Assembly: GCA_937899835.1 (NCBI GenBank)
Contig: CALCCE010000238.1
Location: 1-64,000 of the forward strand
DNA length: 64,000 nt
Direction: 5' to 3'
Source: an uncultured Flavobacteriales bacterium
Lineage (GTDB): Bacteria; Bacteroidota; Bacteroidia; Flavobacteriales_G; Salibacteraceae
Position numbers and translations under genes: made by a program. Under the pieces are notes generated by a model. The model saw nothing but the letters and a program-made list of their open reading frames with translations, searched no databases and had not been told where the DNA came from. Below, in pieces: positions 14,198 through 22,736 of this stretch. The first letter of the stretch is position 1. Each line of letters opens with the position of its first letter.

Positions 14198-16494
14198 CTC
14201 AAGTAAGTATTGAGGTAATGGCCCAATTGTCCACGCCAGGTAGCGAAAGGACGGTGAACGCGATAGCTGCTGCTGACGAACCGACCGTTGTAACTGGTGG
14301 CGCGGTGTACGCCGTTGAGCACCAGATGAACATTTTCTAATGCATACTCTTCGCAAAGCAGATCGGGCTGCATGGCCACTGAAGAAGGAGTTTTGCCTGC
14401 GCGCAACACATACAGAGTAGTGTCGGCCATCCGCATCAAACCAATGGTATCGGGCACCGAAACGGTAGCGGGAGTATCCAGCAAAATGAGATCGAATTCG
14501 GAGCGCCATTGTTGCAACCAGCTACCCAAACGGTCTTCGGTCAGCAAGGTGAGGGGCGAACCCTCGGCCAATCCAGCCGGAAGGCGGTGCACGCCATTTT
14601 TTATCGAAATGGGCAGCTCAGCTTGTGCCGTTTCCAGCAATACTTGCGCAAGGTTGGGGTAGAGCGCTTTTTCGGTGGATTGGCGCAGGTTACAATCGAC
14701 CAGCAATACCTTCTTGCCTTCGCGGGTATAGGCCTCGGCCAACCCTTGTGCAATGCTGGTTTTTCCTTCTCCGTTTACCGAAGAGGTGACGGCCACCACC
14801 GCTGATTGCTCTACTCTTCCGCGAAAGCGCAGGCTTGCGGCCAATTGCGCAAACTCTTCTTCGGCCTCATTGGCTTGTTTCGAAAGATCGCGAACGATTC
14901 CAAGTACCGAGAGCGCACTCAGGCGTTCCAACGATTCCCTGCTTTTAGGAGATTGGCGCAGCGCTTGACGCAAGGCAATGAATCCGATACTTACCAGCAA
15001 GGAGAGAAAGACCGATACTCCATAAATAAGCGCCCCTACCGGAGTAACTGGTTTTTCACTGGCCAAGGCCGGCTCTATAATTCGGTGGAAAGACAAATTA
15101 GCCGCAGTGGCAATGGAGGCTTCCGAGCGCTTCTCGCTCAAAAATCGGTAGAGGTTTTGCTGCAACTGAAATTCGCGTTCCAGCACAATCAGTTCCTTTT
15201 CTTTGGTAGGTAAGTCGTCGAACTCAGTAGAGGCAATGGCAATGGTTTTCTCTATCTCAGAGCGCTGGAAGCGGATATCGCGCAAAGAGTTGGCGATGCC
15301 TTCGCGCAGGTAATTGAGAATGTCGGTGATTTTATCGTCCACCACGGTGATGAACTCGTGATCGTTGGTGTAGCGCAGGGAAAGGTCTTTCTTTTCGTCC
15401 TCCAGGCGCTTCAGTTTTTTCATCAATTCGGTGAAAAGCAAGTCGCCAAAGGCGTCAAATTGTGGCGCCAACTGACCAATTTCACGGTCTTCCTGGTCCA
15501 GGTATTGGTTCAAGCTGTCCAAAGCAGCTTCGCGCATTTCCAGGTTCACCAATTGCAATTTGAGTTGAGCCAATTTGCGCAAGCCAGTTTCCGTTTCCTG
15601 GCGGGTGTTGATGATTTTGTTTTGCAACCGGTAGTGCTCCAGAGCGTATTCGGCGTTTTCCAACTTTTTTGCCGTTTCAGCCAGTTGCTTATCGATAAAA
15701 CCTGTAGTACGGTTGGCCGCATCTGAGCGTACCTGTACATAGTCATTTACATACGTTTCTGCTACAGCATTGACGAAATCTGCGGCTTTTTGAGGCACTG
15801 CCTCCCGGATAGAAAGCTGCACGACAGCAATGTCTTTGTCGACAGGCACCACATCCAGTTGGTCTGAGAAGTGGCGCAACAAGCTGGCTTTTGAGTGCAC
15901 TGTGAAATAATAATCGTCCAGTAAATGGTAGTTTTTGCGAGTAGCCAGAAATGCTTCATTGCGTTGGAGTTGAAAACGGAGTCCGGGCGCTACTAACCAC
16001 TCGTCAAAGCGCCCTTCCAAGTCCGGCATAGATTGGTTCTCCGCGAGGCGCACCTCGAACTTTTCGTTGGAGATTACTCTGATTTGTAAGGTTTGGCTTT
16101 TATCCAGGAAACTAACGCTGCTATCGATCTTGACCAGGAAAGGCGAATCACCGTACAATTCTTGGTCGTGCAATTGTCCTTTGCGGAAATAAGAGATACC
16201 AAAAGGCACAAGCTCCAATGCCTGATCCAATACCGCAGCTGACCGCAATACTTCAACCTCCGTTTGAATGTGGTTGCTCTGCGTGAATACATCAAAATCG
16301 CGGTACAGGTTGGAGGCTCCGAAGCCAAGGTCGTGATCGTCGAGTTTTAGTTTGGCAGTGCTTTCAAACAAAGGGGTGGTGTAGCGCAAGTAGCGGGTGG
16401 AGAAAAACAAGGCCAAAGCCACAGCAGTGATGATGACGGGCAAGCCCTTGATGTAGGGAAGCATTTGTTTTTTGATGCTTTGTGGATCGAGCAT
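14194..16494 (-). CDS. Wzc-like polysaccharide co-polymerase with BY-kinase domain
   Basis: A 766-residue protein. There is a membrane segment at about 17-35, a Wzz-type periplasmic region with a long coiled coil (about 255-460), and a second membrane segment at about 485-509. A cytoplasmic bacterial tyrosine-kinase domain follows, with Walker A SSVNGEGKTS (571-580), Walker A' VLLVDCNLRQ (596-605) and Walker B ILLDTPA (670-676). Four C-terminal tyrosines (735, 744, 760, 764) form a likely autophosphorylation cluster. The usual A' motif has Asp-x-Asp; here the second Asp is Asn602. Wzc controls polymer length and coordinates export with Wza by cycles of autophosphorylation. It follows the Wza-like gene by 6 bp. 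No phosphatase is in the operon; an LMW-PTP gene lies at 44009-44482. Confidence 0.93.
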   Translation of the reverse strand: MLDPQSIKKQMLPYIKGLPVIITAVALALFFSTRYLRYTTPLFESTAKLKLDDHDLGFGASNLYRDFDVFTQSNHIQTEVEVLRSAAVLDQALELVPFGISYFRKGQLHDQELYGDSPFLVKIDSSVSFLDKSQTLQIRVISNEKFEVRLAENQSMPDLEGRFDEWLVAPGLRFQLQRNEAFLATRKNYHLLDDYYFTVHSKASLLRHFSDQLDVVPVDKDIAVVQLSIREAVPQKAADFVNAVAETYVNDYVQVRSDAANRTTGFIDKQLAETAKKLENAEYALEHYRLQNKIINTRQETETGLRKLAQLKLQLVNLEMREAALDSLNQYLDQEDREIGQLAPQFDAFGDLLFTELMKKLKRLEDEKKDLSLRYTNDHEFITVVDDKITDILNYLREGIANSLRDIRFQRSEIEKTIAIASTEFDDLPTKEKELIVLEREFQLQQNLYRFLSEKRSEASIATAANLSFHRIIEPALASEKPVTPVGALIYGVSVFLSLLVSIGFIALRQALRQSPKSRESLERLSALSVLGIVRDLSKQANEAEEEFAQLAASLRFRGRVEQSAVVAVTSSVNGEGKTSIAQGLAEAYTREGKKVLLVDCNLRQSTEKALYPNLAQVLLETAQAELPISIKNGVHRLPAGLAEGSPLTLLTEDRLGSWLQQWRSEFDLILLDTPATVSVPDTIGLMRMADTTLYVLRAGKTPSSVAMQPDLLCEEYALENVHLVLNGVHRATSYNGRFVSSSYRVHRPFATWRGQLGHYLNTYLR

Positions 16495-16500
16495 GATGGA

Positions 16501-17262
16501 TCAGTTGATCAGTGAAAGAATGATGGCAACGGCCGTTATGGCGCTGGTGAAAGGAATGAGGGTAGGTGCCTTTTTGTCAAACATTTTTCCGCGCCTTGGC
16601 GGGATGTAAATCACATCTCCGTTTTTCATCCAGAGGGGAAGTTGACGCAATTGGTCAGAAGCCCTTAGGTCGAGCTCCAGCTCAACGGTTTGGTCTCCGC
16701 GCAGGCGCACCAGGCGCACCGAAGACAAATCGGCATAGTCGTTAAAACCGCCAGCCTTGCCCAATACTTCCAGCAAGTGGTGGTGCTCCTTTTCCAGTAA
16801 AAAAGTACCCGGGTCGCGCACTTCACCCAACACGGTTACCTCGCGGTTGAGCACTTTGACACTGATGATTGGATCTACGATGAAACGACCGTAAATGGTT
16901 TTCAGCGTGTCTTCAGCCTCGCGACAGGTCATACCAGCTACCGCAATTCGGCCAATCTTGGGCAGGGTAATCTGCCCGTTGGGGTCTACCATTACCCACT
17001 TGCCGTAAACTTCGTTGGAGTTGTAGATGCCGAACACGGAGCCAATACTCAAATCATCGTGCCCCCAAATGCTGAAGCTCACCTTGTCGTCAGTGGCCAA
17101 ACGGTAGGCCATGGTCGTATCGCTCCATGCTTGGAGGAGGCTGTCGTTTATCGGGTCGTGCTTTTCCGACTGGTAAAGGCGTTGCGTGCCGCAACTGGCC
17201 AGTAGGCAGAGCAGGATAAAACCCAGTGTCAGAGGAAGATAACGGTGGTTGGAAAGCAGCAT
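16501..17262 (-). CDS. Wza-like polysaccharide export outer-membrane lipoprotein
   Basis: A 253-residue protein with a lipoprotein signal peptide (lipobox LASC, Cys24). A Poly_export domain (about 55-135; KVSFSIWGHDDLS, VDPNGQITLPKIGRIAVAGMT) is followed by one SLBB domain (about 140-215; VTVLGEVRDPGTF), and a hydrophobic C-terminal segment (about 234-252) could be the amphipathic helix of the outer-membrane ring. It forms the export channel for the polysaccharide with the Wzc-like protein encoded 6 bp downstream. It is shorter than E. coli Wza (379 residues), having one SLBB unit, which is common in this phylum. Confidence 0.92.
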   Translation of the reverse strand: MLLSNHRYLPLTLGFILLCLLASCGTQRLYQSEKHDPINDSLLQAWSDTTMAYRLATDDKVSFSIWGHDDLSIGSVFGIYNSNEVYGKWVMVDPNGQITLPKIGRIAVAGMTCREAEDTLKTIYGRFIVDPIISVKVLNREVTVLGEVRDPGTFLLEKEHHHLLEVLGKAGGFNDYADLSSVRLVRLRGDQTVELELDLRASDQLRQLPLWMKNGDVIYIPPRRGKMFDKKAPTLIPFTSAITAVAIILSLIN

Positions 17263-17273
17263 CAGACAGGAGG

Positions 17274-17756
17274 TTATAATTGAATCAGTAGGGCGGTGGT
17301 AGTGGCAATCAAGGCCGTCATGGTGCCGATCAGCGCCCAGCGCATCAGTTGCATCTTGCGTTGCTGCTCTTGTGCCATGGCCCAGAAGTGCTGCACCTTT
17401 TGCAAGTTGCTTTTCAAGCGAATAATGGTTCGGTCGTCCTTGGTGAGGTAGTCAAAAGCGCCAAAACGCAAGGTGTTGACCGCCACCTCTAAGTCCTCTT
17501 GTCCGGAAAGGACAATCACTTGAATGTCCGGATCGAATGCCTTGATCTGCTTAAGAATTTCAATGCCGCTCATGCTGCCCAATTGGTGGTCGAGTACCAC
17601 CACAGCCGGCATTCGGTACAGGTTTTCCATGCAAGTTTCTCCGGTAGAAAAAGCCTCTATAACGAAAGGTTCTTCAGCCAATGCCTCGGAGAGGTAGTTG
17701 CGGTAGAAAGAGTTGTCTTCTACAATAAATAAGCTTGGCATTTCGGTCGGTCTCAT
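17274..17756 (-). CDS. Membrane-anchored single-domain response regulator
   Basis: A 160-residue protein made of one receiver domain (about 7-120) and one C-terminal hydrophobic segment (about 138-158), with a short basic linker between. Asp of VVVLDHQLG is the phosphoacceptor and Lys of LTKDD is the conserved lysine. There is no output domain. It is the first gene of the EPS operon, 11 bp before the Wza-like gene, behind a sigma-54-like promoter. The receiver closely resembles that of the sigma-54 regulator at 22737-24095: both share FIVEDN, SGQED and a KDD after the conserved Lys. An alternative ATG at 17741 would remove five residues. A role as a membrane-located phosphate sink or a switch acting on the EPS machinery is inference. 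Confidence 0.88.
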   Translation of the reverse strand: MRPTEMPSLFIVEDNSFYRNYLSEALAEEPFVIEAFSTGETCMENLYRMPAVVVLDHQLGSMSGIEILKQIKAFDPDIQVIVLSGQEDLEVAVNTLRFGAFDYLTKDDRTIIRLKSNLQKVQHFWAMAQEQQRKMQLMRWALIGTMTALIATTTALLIQL

Positions 17757-17782
17757 GAGAATCAGGTATTTGATTCCCTATA

Positions 17783-17798
17783 TGCCTATACCGTTCCA
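17783..17798 (-). promoter_or_regulatory. Sigma-54-like promoter of the first EPS operon
   Basis: On the minus strand the sequence is TGGAACGGTATAGGCA. It matches the sigma-54 consensus TGGCACG-N4-TTGCW at TGG, ACG and GCA, with the exact 10-base spacing between GG and GC. It lies 27 bp upstream of the start codon at 17756. This is the best sigma-54-like match in the window. Confidence 0.65.
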
Positions 17799-17862
17799 AA
17801 CTGGATTTGGAGTATAAGTGTCTGTAAAGCAGTATTTTGTGATTTAATTGGAATGGTGGAAT

Positions 17863-17877
17863 TTCCAATTTATGGAA
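17863..17877. promoter_or_regulatory. Shared 15-bp inverted-repeat operator, EPS operon 1
   Basis: TTCCAATTTATGGAA is a perfect TTCCA-N5-TGGAA inverted repeat, 65 bp upstream of the predicted -24 region. Extra half-sites (TTGGAA, GGAATTTCC) lie just before it at about 17848-17866, so more than one dimer could bind. See the other copies at 9537, 22693, 24216 and 24245. Confidence 0.65.
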
Positions 17878-17903
17878 ACCGATTTGGTTTCTGGAAGAGG
17901 AGA

Positions 17904-20900
17904 TCAAGCCAAATAGGCTTCCCGAAGGGAGGCAATAACCCGATGAACCGATTTTTGGAAACGAGAAAAATGCAGTTGTGTCTCCTCCGGCTCATAGTCT
18001 GTGCAATTTTCCAATTGGCGCACCACCTCCGACATGCCTTCAATGCGCATCGTGTCGATACTTGGTTTTAGGCTGTGTGCGGCTTGTTGTACTTGCTGCC
18101 AGTTTTCGTCGGCGATTCCCTTGGCAATAAGGTCGAGATCGGCCGGCGTATCTTCCACAAAAATGCGGATCATGCGCAGTAAAAAAGTTTCGTTGCCACC
18201 GGCCATCTTTTTCAATTGCTCCACCGAATAGTTCACCGGACCATCAGATACGGGGAGTGGTTTATTTTCAGCTTTAGTTGGTAGCTCGGGTATGGTTTCT
18301 TCACTGGCAGGAGACATCAATACAGAAGCAATGGCTGCATGAAGGTCTTCAGGATCAAAGGGTTTGGTGAGGTAGCCGTTCATGCCTGCCTCCAGGCAAC
18401 GCTCCTGATCGCCCTTCATAGCATTGGCGCTGAGGCCGACAATGGGAATGTCCAGTTTCAATTCTTTGCGGATGATTTCGGTGGCTTCTAATCCGCCCAT
18501 TACAGGCATTTGCAGGTCCATCAACACCAAATCATACTGCGTTTTAGAAAGCTGTTGCAGGGCCATTTCACCGTTTTCTACTGCATCTGAACTGATGCCC
18601 AGCCCTTCGAGGGTGCCAGTAGCCACCACCTGATTCATGTGGTTGTCTTCTACCAATAGCACATGTTTTCCTTTCACATCCATGGTGATTTTAGCTTTTT
18701 GAGCTCCGGGCAAATCAACAGCTTTGCCAATTTTCAAACCAATTTCAAAAGCAAAGGTGCTACCAAGGCCCTCCTCACTGGTCACGGCCAGCTCGCCACC
18801 CATCAATCGTATGAGTTTTCGACTAATGGCCAGGCCCAAACCCGTACCCCCGGATCGGCGGGTAGTACCGGGGTCTGCCTGGGTGAAACTGTCGAAGATC
18901 TTTTCCAATTTGTCCGGTGGAATTCCGATACCGGTATCCTTTACTTCAAACCGAACGTGGCTGTAAGAAGCATTTGATTCCAGCACCCGGCAGGCCACTT
19001 GAATATTTCCTTTTTCGGTAAACTTCAAACTGTTGCTAATCAGATTGAGCATTACTTGTTTTAACCGTAGTGGATCACCTATAAAAACCGTTTCAGGTAA
19101 CGTATCGGTATCCAAAATCAGTGAAAGGCCTTTTTCTTCTGCTCGGTAACCCAAACCATCTTCCAACTCTTTGAGCAGTTGGTTCAATTGAAAGCCGATG
19201 TTCTCTACTTCCATTTTGTCGGCCTCAATCTTGCTAAAATCCAAAATCTCGTTGATGATGTGCAACAAGTGATTGGCTGAATCCTGAATGGCCCCCATGC
19301 GGTTGAGCTGGTGCTGGCTGAGTTCAGTTGCTTTCAGCAAACGCGACAAGCCGATAATAGCATTGAGCGGAGTGCGAATTTCGTGGCTCATGTTGGCCAG
19401 AAACATTTCTTTGGTGCGCACCGATTCTTCGGCCCGCTGGCGGGCCTCAATCAACTCTAATTGAGTTCTTTTTCGTGCAGAAATGTCGTTAATGAAAGCA
19501 CTGAAAATCGTTTTTCCGTTGATATGCAAAGGCGAAATGCTAATTTCTACTGGAAATTCGTCCCCGCTTTTGCGCAATGCGGTCAATTCAATACGCTGGT
19601 TCAACACCGGACCAAAACCTGTCTTGATGTACCGTTTCATGCCATCGCTGTGCCCATTCCGGTGCTGGTGTGGAATAATAGTAGTGGTAAGCGATTGTCC
19701 TATGGCCTCCTCAGCCGACCATTGAAAGATCTTTTCTGCCTGTGCATTCCAATGGGTGATGATGCCATTGTCGTCAATGGTAACCACCGCATCCAAGGAG
19801 GTATTGATCACCTGTCGGGTAAACGCTTCGCTCTCCTGCAATGCCAATTCTACCTCTCTACGCGTGGTGATGTCTCGGGCAACCGCTGAAAAACCCGCTA
19901 CTTTCTGGTCTTTCAAGTGCAATTGCACCCTTTGTCCCAACCAAAGTAGTTTTCCTGTTTTTGTTTTGATGCGAAACTCGAAATAGGAACTGGGCTTGCG
20001 CTGGCTAAATTGTTCGTAATAATACTCTTGGGTCTCCTCAAAGTCTTCCACTGCGAGCAAGTCTACAAAGTTCATTTCCAGCAATTCTTCTTCCGAAAAA
20101 CCAGTGAGCTTTACTGCGATGGGGTTGACATAGGTGAAGTTGCCTTTAAAATCAGCGTTGTAAATAATATCGCCGGCGTCTTCTACCAACGCGCGATAGC
20201 GGTTCTCACTTTCCTGCAAGGCGGCTTCGGCATTGCGCCTTTCGGTAATGTCGAGTGCGTACAGGTTAAAATAGCCCGACTCCTGAAAGTAGGTGGCGGA
20301 GAAAAGAAAGCAACGGTCGCCTACAAATAATAAGCGCTCTTTTTGATGCGCTTCCGACAAGAGCACTAATACATCGTGTGGCAGAGTCTGATCAATTTTT
20401 ACCTGCCAGTGGTCCAACAAAAGTTTACTCTTCTGGTTGGCGTAGAGCAATCGTCCCTCCGGCGAAACCCGCAAAACGGGGGAGGGGTTCTCATCCGGAA
20501 AACGTGCCAGGCTCAGAATCTCAGCTTCTGTTTCCTTCTGGCGGGTGATGTCGCTCACCAGCCCAATCGTGCCGATAGGTGTTCCATTGTGGTCTACGTG
20601 AGGAGAAGCCGTTATTCGGCTGTGCCAGGGCGTACCGTCCTTTCGATATTGCACCACCTCATAGGTAGCTCTTTGTCCCAGCAGTCGATTTTCTAAGTGT
20701 TCCTTGAATTTTGGCCATTCTGACCGCGGTAAAAAAAGCTCGTAGGCCCGACGGCCGCTCATCTCGTCAATGCTGTAGCCACAGAGTTCAGACATTTGCT
20801 GATTGGCGAATAGGATTTCATCTGCTTTACCGGTAATGATCAAGCCTTCATTCAGATTCTCTACCAAGGACCGGTATTGCCGGTCGCGTTCGCGCAACAA

Positions 20901-21455
20901 CTGCTGCGCTACCAACTTTTCTTCTGCATCGGTAATGGAACGCTCGTGATACAAACAGGCCGAAAGCGAAGTGGCAAATTTGCCCATTACCGACTGCAAT
21001 TTGTTGAGGTCGAGTTGGGTAAAGCCTTCTTTGTTGGCAGTAGTCAGTTTTAGAAAGCCAACGGCCGGCAGGTAAAATACAATCAGTAAGCTTTCTTTCC
21101 CTTTCTTCTCGGTTCGGTAGTCTTCGTATTCGGGTAGCTGAGAGCTAATGATCCACGAAGATTCGTTGGCCAATTTTTTACTCAGGGGATGCCCCGAACC
21201 AATCTCCCGTAAACCTGCTTGCCGCTCGGGGCTGGCAAAGGCCATGTGGTAGCCACCGGTAGGGCGGCTTTTGCCGATGCTCAATTCATTGTGTAGCCAA
21301 ACCGCACCATAATCGAGGTTGAGGCGGGCAAGTAATAAATGAACAAATTGGGTACAGTTCTCCCGCAAGTCAAGCGATTGACCTATACCCAACGCCAATT
21401 CATACAGCAGGGAAATGTCTTTTAATATCTCAAGGTGCTGCTCCGTTTTTTTCAT
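17904..21455 (-). CDS. Hybrid sensor histidine kinase: GAF, four PAS, HisKA, HATPase, receiver, HPt
   Basis: A 1183-residue cytoplasmic protein without clear membrane segments. Domains in order: GAF-like (about 15-165), PAS (190-305, 315-405, 415-530, 540-660), HisKA with His691 in MSHEIRTPLNAI, HATPase_c (N-box about 804-812, DTGIGIP at 840-846, GTGLGL at 870-875), a receiver with Asp980 (LVLMDLQMP), and an HPt domain with His1127 in AAHSLKPSI. The chain can run a full His-Asp-His relay and hand phosphate to a separate receiver. The nearest candidates are the sigma-54 regulator encoded just upstream and the membrane-anchored receiver encoded just downstream. It overlaps the FIST gene by 26 bp, so the FIST protein is the probable sensory partner. 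Confidence 0.95.
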   Translation of the reverse strand: MKKTEQHLEILKDISLLYELALGIGQSLDLRENCTQFVHLLLARLNLDYGAVWLHNELSIGKSRPTGGYHMAFASPERQAGLREIGSGHPLSKKLANESSWIISSQLPEYEDYRTEKKGKESLLIVFYLPAVGFLKLTTANKEGFTQLDLNKLQSVMGKFATSLSACLYHERSITDAEEKLVAQQLLRERDRQYRSLVENLNEGLIITGKADEILFANQQMSELCGYSIDEMSGRRAYELFLPRSEWPKFKEHLENRLLGQRATYEVVQYRKDGTPWHSRITASPHVDHNGTPIGTIGLVSDITRQKETEAEILSLARFPDENPSPVLRVSPEGRLLYANQKSKLLLDHWQVKIDQTLPHDVLVLLSEAHQKERLLFVGDRCFLFSATYFQESGYFNLYALDITERRNAEAALQESENRYRALVEDAGDIIYNADFKGNFTYVNPIAVKLTGFSEEELLEMNFVDLLAVEDFEETQEYYYEQFSQRKPSSYFEFRIKTKTGKLLWLGQRVQLHLKDQKVAGFSAVARDITTRREVELALQESEAFTRQVINTSLDAVVTIDDNGIITHWNAQAEKIFQWSAEEAIGQSLTTTIIPHQHRNGHSDGMKRYIKTGFGPVLNQRIELTALRKSGDEFPVEISISPLHINGKTIFSAFINDISARKRTQLELIEARQRAEESVRTKEMFLANMSHEIRTPLNAIIGLSRLLKATELSQHQLNRMGAIQDSANHLLHIINEILDFSKIEADKMEVENIGFQLNQLLKELEDGLGYRAEEKGLSLILDTDTLPETVFIGDPLRLKQVMLNLISNSLKFTEKGNIQVACRVLESNASYSHVRFEVKDTGIGIPPDKLEKIFDSFTQADPGTTRRSGGTGLGLAISRKLIRLMGGELAVTSEEGLGSTFAFEIGLKIGKAVDLPGAQKAKITMDVKGKHVLLVEDNHMNQVVATGTLEGLGISSDAVENGEMALQQLSKTQYDLVLMDLQMPVMGGLEATEIIRKELKLDIPIVGLSANAMKGDQERCLEAGMNGYLTKPFDPEDLHAAIASVLMSPASEETIPELPTKAENKPLPVSDGPVNYSVEQLKKMAGGNETFLLRMIRIFVEDTPADLDLIAKGIADENWQQVQQAAHSLKPSIDTMRIEGMSEVVRQLENCTDYEPEETQLHFSRFQKSVHRVIASLREAYLA

Positions 21456-22563
21456 AGAGAAGTCCCATCACAATCGTTTTGTTGAAGAATTCGAGGAGCC
21501 CATGACCGTTGGAAGAAATCTCTCCCAGAGTCAGGGCTCCTTCATTCATTAATGGGGGGGTGGTTTGGGGCAGGTTTTGCTGCACAGCAGCGAGCTCTTT
21601 ATGGAAATCGTCTTCCAGGAACAATACCCTGGAAATACAATCGAATATCAAACAATCTTTTACCGTACCGGCATTTTCCGACTGGCAATCGCGGGCGGCC
21701 TGAGCGGCCGCTGCTATGAGCGATTCCGGTTTTCCTTCCAGTACATTTATAATGGTGTTTTCGGGTACTTCACCCACACAAATCAATTCACCTTTGTCGT
21801 TCACCGCAATAGGATCACGTACTACCGCCTCTGCATTCACCTTGGTCATTCCAAAGGGAAAACCTTTGGAAGTATCGAAAAAAGCCTCTTCTCTCAGGGC
21901 TTCACCCGTGTGTTGCTCTACCACTTCGCGGTAAATATCAAAGGCTTTGTTCCAGTTGAGTTCGCGAATTACGTTGGCCTCAGTAGAAGTAGCTACGAGC
22001 GGTCCGTAGATGTCTTTCCATCCGTGACGAACGCCCAATTCCGCGTGGCAATCTAAATAGGTGATAATAGCCGCATCTTTCAAAATGCCTTGCGCAGTAA
22101 TCAAACACGGAGCTTGCTCAAGGCTAATGGAACCAGCTCCACCGCCCAAATATTTGACCGTACGGCCTAATTGATCAAAAACCTGACTGAGAAAATGGCT
22201 GATGTTTGAAGTTAACCCATCGACCAATACCAATGCGGTTCCTTCTTCATCTTGGCCCTCTTCGGTATATGGAGGCAATTGAAATGTAGGTTGGGAAGAG
22301 ATTTTTTCCAAAATTTGGATTGGTCCCTTACAGCTAAACTGCTTTAAAACGAGTCCTTCGTCATAAGCGCCTAAGCCGCTAACCACTTGGGGAAACAAGC
22401 CACCAAAGAAAGAAATTTGCAATTCAAGAAATAATTGACGCAGCCTGTCTGCGTGCTGGTGGTCTTTTTCGGCAAGAAACAACACCCAAACATCGTTTGA
22501 TGCGGCAGGTTGTTCCTCGATTTGCTTTCGAATCGCTTGTATGTCGATTTGTGCGTGATACAT
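21430..22563 (-). CDS. FIST-domain sensory protein
   Basis: A 377-residue protein with the FIST_N/FIST_C architecture: GGLFPQVV and YLGGGAGSISL in the N-terminal half, then the FIST_C region with GFPFGMTKVNAEAVVRDPIAVNDKGELICVGEVPENT and CLIFDCISRVLFL. FIST domains are thought to sense small ligands such as amino acids and often pair with signal-transduction proteins. The ATG at 22563 is chosen. A longer frame would begin with TTG at 22698, overlap the operator at 22693 and add 45 residues that do not look like the family. It overlaps the hybrid kinase gene by 26 bp. The ligand is unknown. Confidence 0.88.
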   Translation of the reverse strand: MYHAQIDIQAIRKQIEEQPAASNDVWVLFLAEKDHQHADRLRQLFLELQISFFGGLFPQVVSGLGAYDEGLVLKQFSCKGPIQILEKISSQPTFQLPPYTEEGQDEEGTALVLVDGLTSNISHFLSQVFDQLGRTVKYLGGGAGSISLEQAPCLITAQGILKDAAIITYLDCHAELGVRHGWKDIYGPLVATSTEANVIRELNWNKAFDIYREVVEQHTGEALREEAFFDTSKGFPFGMTKVNAEAVVRDPIAVNDKGELICVGEVPENTIINVLEGKPESLIAAAAQAARDCQSENAGTVKDCLIFDCISRVLFLEDDFHKELAAVQQNLPQTTPPLMNEGALTLGEISSNGHGLLEFFNKTIVMGLLYEKNGAAP

Positions 22564-22593
22564 GTGAGCAGCGTGAGTTTGAGTGGCCAGAGT

Positions 22594-22609
22594 TTCAAAT
22601 TTTATACCT
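22594..22609 (-). promoter_or_regulatory. Possible weak sigma-54-like promoter of the FIST/kinase operon
   Basis: The minus-strand sequence AGGTATAAAATTTGAA keeps the GG doublet and the TTG of the -12 element, but has GA where GC is expected. It lies 30 bp before the ATG at 22563 and about 84 bp downstream of the shared inverted repeat, the same geometry as at the EPS operons. It is offered mainly because of that geometry. A stretch at 22664-22679 (TAGTACAAAATTTGCA) has a better -12 but lies too close to the operator. Confidence 0.3.
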
Positions 22610-22692
22610 AAGGAATAAACTCTGCTCAACTGACTCTCAAGGCTGATTATTGGCGGATGGTGCTGCAAATTTTGTACTATTAATGGAAAATA

Positions 22693-22707
22693 TTCCAAAA
22701 AATGGAA
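22693..22707. promoter_or_regulatory. Shared 15-bp inverted-repeat operator, FIST operon
   Basis: TTCCAAAAAATGGAA is a perfect TTCCA-N5-TGGAA repeat, 130 bp upstream of the FIST start codon. An overlapping second inverted repeat, TGGAA-AATA-TTCCA (22684-22697), adjoins it. Confidence 0.62.
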
Positions 22708-22736
22708 GAATGTTGGTAGCTACCAAAAGGTTGAAC

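Noticed and set aside
22664-22679. TAGTACAAAATTTGCA as the FIST-operon sigma-54 promoter
   Set aside because: Good -12 element but AG at -24, and only 14 bp from the operator, unlike the spacing at the other promoters. The site at 22594-22609 was preferred, though it is also weak.
22564-22698. TTG at 22698 as the FIST start codon
   Set aside because: It would place the operator inside the coding sequence and add 45 residues that do not resemble the family; ATG 22563 fits better.
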